Positions 56,637 through 64,000 of a DNA stretch of 64,000 bases are shown piece after piece. Numbering within the stretch: position 1 is the first letter of the stretch; every line of letters begins with the position of its first letter. Position numbers and translations under genes: made by a program. The notes under the pieces were generated by a model. The model worked only from the letters and a program-made list of their open reading frames with translations. It was not told the origin of the DNA and ran no database searches. The stretch comes from Marsupella aquatica (taxonomy: Eukaryota > Marchantiophyta): contig OZ316892.1 of the NCBI GenBank assembly GCA_973895155.1, forward strand, positions 25,544,001-25,608,000. The letters run 5' to 3'.

Positions 56637-58398
56637 ATGAACATAGTGTGTGGCGGTGCCGGCGCGTTAGTGGCAGATAGATCGATGAGATTGCTGCAAC
56701 TAGGTACTTCTACTTCGTTGCAGTTGAATCAGATGGTACCAGCAGTCAGTTGCCGTCAGCCTTGGAGTCGTCCAAGTGCACGAGCATCAGCTATGGAGTA
56801 TGAAGCACAATTAATCACTCTGCCGGTGGATGATCAGGTGCCCATTGTGGATTTGGCGGAGCTCAGATGTGGTAGCCTTGACCACTCGACACACCGAGTT
56901 GCCGCAGCTTGCCGAGACTGGGGTTTCTTCCAGGTTTGTCATTCCCATCGTCTGTCCATCCCTCTCAAATTTGCTGTGGAAGCATTGCCCGGGCCCGTCT
57001 TCTGTGACCTTTAGCCTTTTCCTACAAGGTGAAATTAGGGGGACAGAAAATCGAGGGCTTTTCTGAATGTAGACTCTCTCTGGAAGATTGATCGCTAATC
57101 CTCTGTTTCGATCTTTTGAGAAAGAAAATGGACGGGTATGTTTGGCGGTTGAAGGTAAGGATGCTTTCCCCATGTGCCGCCTCCTCTCCTACCCTAGTCT
57201 ATGGTTAGAGCTGTTTATTCGAGACACTGAATGGGCAATTGCTTCTGATTTCTCTGAATCCTCAGGTTGTCAACCACGGAGTGTCCATGGAGTTTCTCCA
57301 GAGGCTCCGCAAGCAATGTTTCGATATGTTTTCTCTACCTCCGGAGCAAAAAGACAAGATTTCTAGAAGTAGGCAAGGTTCAGGATGGGGCTATGACTTC
57401 AGACCAGATCATGGGCCGATGGAGGTGTTACAATTAAATCCCTGGGATACCCGCCAAGTCCTCACCTATGCCAACGAATTGTTCCCCAATTCCAGCGAAG
57501 ATTTCATGTAATCCGCTCTCCCTCAGCTATCCTCAGTTATTTTGATAATTTCCCCTTTTAAGAAATTACGATGTTTCAATGGCAACACTAGAGCGCCTAC
57601 GCTTCAAGCAATGCTTACTTTAATGGTCTGCGATGACAGAGCTGTATGCGAAGAAGCAAACTTGATGTTTCGCACTCTGGCTATGGAGATTCTGGACCTC
57701 TTGATACAGGGTCTGGGAGTGGATGCAAAACATTTTCAGGCGCACAAAATTGAGTCTCAGGGGGTCCTGCGTGCCAATTACTATCACCAGTCGAAAGCAC
57801 CAGATCAAGTGCTTGGCCTAAAGCCACACGTCGATGGGAACCTCTTCACAATCTTACATCAACAGGATGTCACTGGTCTGGAAGTACTCAAGGATGGAAG
57901 ATGGATTCCCATCACCCCACGAAGCGATGCGTTCTGCATCAACGTTGCTGATATCATGCAGGTGGGTTGGCTCACAGATGTCACTTCTGTGGGAATCCTG
58001 CATTTCTCATTCTCATTGATGCAATTCTCGTGGACCAGTCTCTACTACGGTCTGTAGAGTAGACAAATAACATTTCTACAGAATTTTCTAAAGTCCACTC
58101 TGTTACTCACAAACGCCGGCCAAGAAGTTGTGGCCTGCAGGTTCTCTCGAATGGCATATACAGGAGCGTCCAACACCGAGCAGTGGCACCCAAGACACAA
58201 GCTCGTCTGTCCCTCGCATACTTCTTCACCCCTGCAAACGGTGTCACTCTAATTCCGGCTCCAGAGCTAGTAGACGAGGTGCACCCACCTCTGTATCGAC
58301 CATTCTCTTGGGCGGACTTTGTGGAGGCAGCCAAAGTTCCAGGCCGACCCTATCCAAGCGTTCTCCCTTTCTTTGAACAAGGGCACGCAGAATCATGA
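56637..58398 (+). CDS. 2-oxoglutarate/Fe(II)-dependent dioxygenase (DOXC type)
   Basis: Four exons: 56637-56933, 57266-57507, 57640-57961 and 58141-58398 (phases 0, 2, 0), all with GT-AG sites; product 372 aa. The N-terminal DIOX_N region begins near residue 68 (VPIVDLAEL...WGFFQ|VVNHGVS). The catalytic fold has the iron ligands His243 and Asp245 (KPHVDGNLF) and His299 (SVQHRAV), and Arg309-x-Ser311 (ARLSLAYF) for 2-oxoglutarate. The class oxidises small molecules (hormones, flavonoids, alkaloids and others); the substrate cannot be read from the sequence. The first 50 residues, before MEYEAQLITL, are basic and Ser/Ala-rich: they may be an organelle transit peptide, or translation may start at Met53. 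Catalytic residues are intact, exon lengths keep the frame, and intron positions at FFQ|VVNHG and MQ|VLSNG are usual for this family. Confidence 0.88.
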
Positions 58399-61300
58399 GT
58401 TTGAGTTGATTCTCAAGCAATTTTGCGGACTGCAGGCTGCGCTCAACCCATAGCTCACTGCGGCATATTCAAAAGATGATTTCTCAGCAATAGAAAATGC
58501 ATAGGAGAGAACAGGTGTGTAACATAAAGCCCGAAGGTGTTTTTTATGTATATAGGAAAACTCCCTAGAAAGAGAGATTGACTTACGACACTGAGTCCTG
58601 TACGTCAGAAATGCTCTAAATTGAGTTGCAAAACGACCATCATTTAAGTCAATGTTGCAACGAAATGAGTGCATTTGCACTATTAGATTGGCCACTGAAG
58701 GTAGAGAAGTCTTCACCACATGTCAATTGCTGGAGTGGCAGTGTCAGGCCAAGTTTGCTCGTCTGCACACGAAACATGTGCAAGCCGTCATTTGGGAAAA
58801 AATTAGCTGACAAGATTTACGCCTAGAATAACCAAAATAACTCATGAGAACTCATCTTGCTAAACTCTTTCCCGGACCTCAGAATGATCAAGTTGAGATC
58901 CGGCTCCCAGAAACGTGATGGAGGACTTGTCAAATGTTTTACAGTAGTTTCTAGGGATTGGCGTTACTTAGTTCCAAGGGAAAGCTTCCCTGATCACTTG
59001 TGAAAACTCCTGAGCTAGTAAGGGCTCTACCATGACTTCCAATGCTTCTGTCAGTCCGTCCGGGACAATAATAGGTCACCGCGAAATATACTGTGTCGCA
59101 AGGGAAATTAAGGAGATTTCATGGAGGAATGACCAGCGACAACAGGGAAACAAATTCGGGACTGGAAACTATCCTGATTCCTTTAGCTGTTTAGTTGGCG
59201 GTACAAAGCCAGGAGTCCGAAAGGAGGGAGGGGAGCCTAGGTTGCAACTTAGCAGGTTGAATGTGAATGAGTTGATTGCTTAATTTTCACATGTGGTTCT
59301 TTCTTCAAGCTGTTGTTCTTTTCACTGCTGAAATAGTTTCGTGAATTGACATCTCTCTACAGAGACAATCGTCTGCTGACCAGTGCAACGTTTTGATAGA
59401 TCGATCCTTGGCTTCATTAAAGTGGTTAAGTCATCGTTGTTTCTATTTGAAAATTGTGCTGCAATTTCATGAATAGCAAATTAGAAGTTGCACTTTTCTA
59501 GAGAAGCATTCTCTCTGGACGAACGGTCACAATTGAGCATAAAAAGATAATTCTGCAAGTGCATTCGTTTAATTGCATAAGAAATGAAATGCGCCTCAAG
59601 TTGAGGATTCTTAATGGAGGATGTCTTTCATTCAACAGAAACTTTACTACAAGCTAGGGCTAAGGACTGTCACCCAAGAAACCATTTCATACAACAGAAA
59701 CTAAAGACAAGAGATGAGGACTGTCAACCGAGAATGTTTAGCATATGAGTGGGATTGGAGTATCCAAATATTGTGCTAAACTGTAATATCACCAAATCAA
59801 TCTAAAATCTGAATAATACTCTCAATGCGCAGTCAGAATGTGAAAACACGTTTGTACTCTGTGAATGGTGTGGACATAGTAATGTTCATCGATTCTGAAG
59901 ATTTTGTGTTTGTTTACTTCTACATCAAAATCAACAGACGAGGACCCTCTCGTCACCCTGTCCTGGCAGAACTGCAATGTTTAATTTAGGGATCTCCAAC
60001 AAGCATGATTACTGGGAGGGGTGAACCTTAGATAGACTGTTAGGTCATAAGAAGCACCATTACTTCTAATCTACTTTCTAAAATATAGTTTGTATTACTC
60101 TAATAGTTCTTGCACAATTAAAACCAGGGAAACCCCCAAAAAAAACTGACTGAAGGAAGGAGGCAGAGAAAAAAGAAGCAATTAAGCGGGGCAAGGAGAA
60201 GGAGCACCCCCATAGAGAAATCCATGGGATCCACCAGCCCATACTGCCAAAAAGAAGGGGCAGTAACAGTGGGAAGGTGGAACCCCCGAACAAGGGGGAC
60301 CAACAGGAAAAACTACGCCGAGCGAACCCAAGCAACCAAATGCAGCCACCATGCACCAATAGCAGCCATCCAATCAGGAAACAGCCAGGAAAGAGACTGG
60401 GCAACAGGCATACTCCATTCTCCCCAGACTGCCACTCACCACCATCTCCATATGCCACCTGCCAACCAAGTCTCAGATCCCAATAAAATCCTTGTGCTCT
60501 CACCACCAACGCCATATGTCTCCTGCTGACCAAGTCTCAGATCCCAATAATCCCTTTGTGCTCCCCTAGTCGCTCTGACTTTTGTAGTCTTGAAAAATGG
60601 GCCATGAGAATATTATCTGATGTCCTCCTGCTCAGCCATAATGCACAGCCAGATGACAGAGAACAGATTCCCCCTTCGGATGCTGAAAAGGGACCAAAGA
60701 GGGTGTCCCTAATATGGATCCAATAACAAAGAGAATATCTTGACTCTCCCCACCACTTCCCGTCGAATAAGATTCAATTTGTCTCCAACCAAAAGGAAGC
60801 AGAGTTGAACGGTAGCAGCCATATGCTGTAAGACAGTCAGAACCTGACGGAGATGATTGGAATGTTGCCAACCTATGGATACTCGAGTGTTATAGTGGAG
60901 GAGTACAAAAATGAGGGAATACACGGAGGCCAGAAAAGTTTTCTCCAAGGCAGGAATCCTGAGAATAATTGGGAGCAAATATCCATGCTGAGAGTGCCAG
61001 CATCCCCACCGACAGTCCGGAGCAGCAACCCCAATCCTTCCATTACATCCCTCTTATATTTGAGTAGGCCAGACCAGCGGAGAATGGAGAGAGCTTGGTA
61101 CCCAGAATATAACCAGGACAAGAAACCAATCAAAAATGACTGCCATAGGAGCACGACAGAAAGCAGACCTTGGCGCGCAAGAGATCCAGACATATGTTAT
61201 GATCCTATTCTTACCAAGAGAATATGCTAGAAACCTGATGGCGGTGACACGAGATGAGCCAAAGGAACCAAAAGAGGATGGTTCCGGAATCTACAATCTA

Positions 61301-61937
61301 TACACGATTCATAATATTCGTGAAATAAAACCTGGTCTCCAAATAAATGTGCGAGGAGAAAGAATCTATATCCATAGAGAGCAACTGTAGTATCAGTCAG
61401 AACGTGAAGAAGAACATCAGCTAGGTGGCGTAACACAGATTGGAGAAAGAATCTTGTGCAGAAAAAGAGCCATCGATACCCATCCAATGCTGAGAGAAAC
61501 AACCCAGCCCATTAGCCCATACTCAGATAATGGGCCACAATAAGGGATGCCGACCGTGAGATTTCACCGACCAGGGAGCTCCAAAAAACTGTTGAGAGCC
61601 CGGACCGCTCCTTCCTCGATCCAGAAGAGACCCAGACAGCCCCATCTCGGGGAGGAAATGGGTACGGTGAATCAGCTGAGAAGCGAGGAGACACTGACCC
61701 TGGCCAGGGGGAGAGAATGACTACATAGACAAGGTGTGCGGAACAAGAGAAAAGTGAACTAGGAGCGCAAAAATCTTGGTGGTATACCAACCATTGGTAA
61801 AAAAAACAACGGGAAAAAACCAGTGGGATATGGATACCATAATTTGACATAATCCTCGGTGGAATGAGGAACAAAAGTGATTCAGCGAGCAAAACGATAT
61901 GATAATGGACGTGATAAAAATTTCTCTGCGTAGTATA
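58399..61937. other. Intergenic, no gene recognised
   Basis: 3' flank of the dioxygenase gene, then sequence without recognisable coding content. Between 60,070 and 61,930 several minus-strand frames of 60-150 codons are open but are low-complexity or hydrophobic and show no domain. This part may be the remnant of an older retroelement next to the LINE. A 64-bp tandem repeat is at 60,436-60,563. Confidence 0.4.
60436..60563. repeat. 64-bp tandem repeat, two copies
   Basis: TCACCACC...CCATATG, then AACCAAGTCTCAGATCCCAA or its variant GACCAAGTCTCAGATCCCAA, starts at 60,436 and again at 60,500. Confidence 0.8.
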
Positions 61938-64000
61938 ACCTTTTTTTCTTTTTTTCTGAATCTGAACAGATTGCTACTGAACGAAGATGCACAACGGCTG
62001 CAGATGCTGCTGTAGAAGGATCGGAGAGAAAACTATTGATTGGCTAAAATTGGCGGGAGTTACGATTTTTCCAGAGTAACCACAAAGTTTGATATATTAC
62101 AAATAGACGAGCTGAGAGGCAAGGGGAACGACCAAGAGCAAGGTCAAGAAAGGAGGTGAAGGAGTGACCACCCGGGAGGAGAGACACTGCAGAAGCCCGT
62201 TCGTAGAACCAAGCAGTCCGGTTCCAGGCCGTCGTGGCTTGAGTGCACGTAAAAAATATGTGCTTATTATCTTCTGGGTGGCCAATGCAAAGGGGGCATA
62301 TTCCATCCCCATGACCACACTGGAATGCTCTCCGGCCGGTGAACAGTCCAGCAGCCAGGACCCGCCATATAAAACTTTTCCCACGATTTGACAAATCAGA
62401 TCTCCATAAACGCCTCCATCTCCTTTGCCATGTGGAAGGGGAATCAGATGAGCCCCATCTGATGTTCAGCGAACGAGAGTCTGCGCCAGATTGGTCAATA
62501 AATTTATATGCCATAACGCTACTGAGAACCCGAGGGGAACGGTGATTTTTGAGTCCCTTCCAAAACCATTGACCTGGAACAAAGGAGGAAGAACCAGATG
62601 GTGGAGGACCATCCTGCAAAAGCTGAAGTATGTTGGTAAGAACAATGATATTCAATTCCCCTAGTCCACGTATCCTAGAAATCCTGGCCGAAAAATCAAT
62701 CCAAGTTCCTAAATGACTGTTCCAAAGATCTAGTACACATTGAATATTTAATCGGGAGCAAGCAGAAGAAATGAGAGGAAGAGCAGAAGCTGGGAAACAT
62801 TTAGAGCGAAAGTATATTTTGAGAAGGTCTTCTATTCGCCATCTAGCAGGAATGGCAAGAGAGGAAGAGCTCCAGAGCAAGTTTCCTCGAATCTGAATCC
62901 ATGCTTTCCAAATTTCTTCGGTATATCTCATTCCACGAAAACTCGATGGGGATGAGAAAAGGAATCTGTCCATTGGAGTGTATCCTGATGATCGGAGGAG
63001 AACCGACTGTTTCCATGCAGCCAAACGAATGTTAGCAGAGAATAGCAATGACCAATCCGAAGAAGGATCAGTAATCATCCTAACCGACCATCTTGCGAGT
63101 AGGGCCGAGGCTTGTGTTTGGATATCTTTAAATCCAAGACCTCCATCCTGTTTTCTGCAACACATTCGTTCCCAAGGCACAAGAGGTGTTTTTCTGCCAC
63201 CGTCTTTATTATATCCCCAAAGGAAGTCTTTACATGTCTGGCGAATCAAGTTAGAGAGGCTACCAGCTATACGTGTATACATCATATGGTAAACCGTCAT
63301 TGACAACGAAACTTGTTTTATCAATAGAACACGTCCAGTGAAGGACAAATTTTTGTTAGACCAGCTAGAGAGCAGACTCTTTAGTTTTTTCATACAAAAG
63401 TCTTGTACCTGTTGGTGGGAAATATCTTGTCCAAACGGAGCTCCAAGATAGCACGAAATCTGTCCTTGCGGGACAACAATTACATTTGAGTCTATTAGCC
63501 ATTGCGGAATAGATTCTAGACAAAAAGTAAGGACCTCAGTCTTTTCTAAGTTTAACTTTGCTCCCGCAGCCAACTCATAAATCTCCAACTTTTGTCTTAT
63601 TTCAAGAAAACAGGATTCCATTGCAGGGGTGAATACCCCGAGATGATCTGCAAAGAATCGATGGAAAAGAGTAAGATCGTTGTTTATCTTAATGCCTTGC
63701 ACCTCGCCAGCCAAGAGCGCCGCATCAAAGAAGTCCATTAATGGCTGGGTGGACAATGCATAAACCAGTGGGGCAAGGGGACAGCCTTGTCGAACGCCAC
63801 GCAATAAATGGATAGGCTGAGAGAATTGTCCGTTTACGTGTACCTTCGCTGTGGCATTGGTCATTAGACTCATTATTCTACTGATAAACATCGGACTCAA
63901 TCCAGACGAAGCCAGAGACTCTCTTATGTATCTATGATCCACTCGGTCAAAGGCTTAGCAAAATCCATTTTCAGAAACATGCCGGGACATTGTTTGGTTT
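61938..64000 (-). mobile_element. LINE-type non-LTR retrotransposon, 3' part, runs off the window
   Basis: Minus strand: reverse transcriptase domain, zf-RVT domain, stop at 62,044, about 80 bp of 3' UTR, then an A-rich tail (on the plus strand CCTTTTTTTCTTTTTTTCTG at 61,938-61,957). The 5' part with endonuclease lies outside the window. The element carries a frameshift and an active-site change (see the coding remnant), so it cannot move by itself. Confidence 0.8.
62044..64000 (-). pseudogene. LINE reverse transcriptase remnant (RT + zf-RVT)
   Basis: An open frame of 632 codons (63,942-62,044). Motifs in order: LLRGVRQGCPLAPLVYAL (RT block 4-like), FHRFFADHLGVF at the catalytic block, GAKLNLEKTEV, CYLGAPFG, and LSFTGRVLLIKQVSLSMTVY. 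The C-terminus has the zf-RVT domain (WRRLWRSDL...FIWRVL...GHGDGICPLCI...HIFFTCTQA). The catalytic pair expected as F/Y-A-D-D reads F-A-D-H: the second Asp codon is CAT at 63,645-63,643. Upstream, KMDFAK is followed by a one-base loss near 63,955 relative to the usual DFAKAFDRVDH wording, which puts the two parts in different frames. The RT is therefore inactive. Confidence 0.85.

Noticed and set aside
60078-60533. 151-codon minus-strand frame
   Set aside because: Low-complexity, Gly/Trp/Phe/Leu-rich translation without domain; overlaps a simple tandem repeat.

Overview
The window looks like nuclear DNA of a land plant, most likely a bryophyte or another seedless plant. The genes are split by short GT-AG introns. 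They encode plant families: a mitochondrial uL23-type ribosomal protein, an NB-ARC immune receptor family, a PERK-like receptor kinase, a gulonolactone-oxidase-like flavoprotein and a 2-oxoglutarate/Fe(II) dioxygenase. The NB-ARC proteins carry armadillo (ARM) and TPR repeats instead of leucine-rich repeats, an architecture I associate with non-seed plants. A degraded organelle-DNA insertion appears to contain the start of chloroplast ycf66, a gene kept in bryophytes and ferns and missing in seed plants. The species call is inference.

Layout: 2.5-3.4 kb holds a two-exon mitochondrial ribosomal protein L23 gene (+). From about 3.9 to 40.9 kb there is a segmentally duplicated cluster with three copies of one NLR-type gene on the minus strand: copy 1 (6092-11122), copy 2 (15197-20044, broken) and copy 3 (29084-36002). 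Each has the exon order helical N-terminus + NB-ARC (exon 1), end of NB-ARC and winged helix (exon 2), ARM array (exon 3), TPRs (exon 4). Splice phases and sites are identical in all copies. From 40.9 to 44.9 kb is repeat-rich intergenic DNA. At 44,983-46,419 is an intronless PERK-type kinase, at 50,519-52,513 an intronless secretory GulLO-like oxidase ending in KDEL, at 53.66-54.53 kb an organelle-derived mosaic, at 56,637-58,398 a four-exon dioxygenase, and from 61.94 kb to the right edge a dead LINE on the minus strand.

The most striking content is the ARM exon of the NLR family. Copy 3 has 22 head-to-tail 132-bp (44-residue) ARM units, 21 of them almost identical. The residue changes between units fall at six main positions: -8, -7, -4, -3, 0 and +7, counted from the conserved Trp of helix 3. 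These positions lie on one face of the helix that lines the groove in ARM proteins, and that face also holds the Trp/Asn ligand ladder of importin-alpha. Copy 1 has instead four 264-bp two-unit blocks, and copy 2 has only about six diverged units with frameshifts. The NB-ARC exons of copies 2 and 3 are almost identical. The picture is a receptor family whose signalling half is held constant while a modular recognition half expands, homogenises and changes at its contact face, comparable in logic to the repeat-shuffled WD40 NLRs of fungi. I do not know of a description of this in plant ARM-type NLRs.

Limits: exon boundaries were assigned by eye from splice signals and paralogue comparison. No database search was possible, promoters could not be identified, and the number of array units depends on a correct assembly of near-identical repeats.
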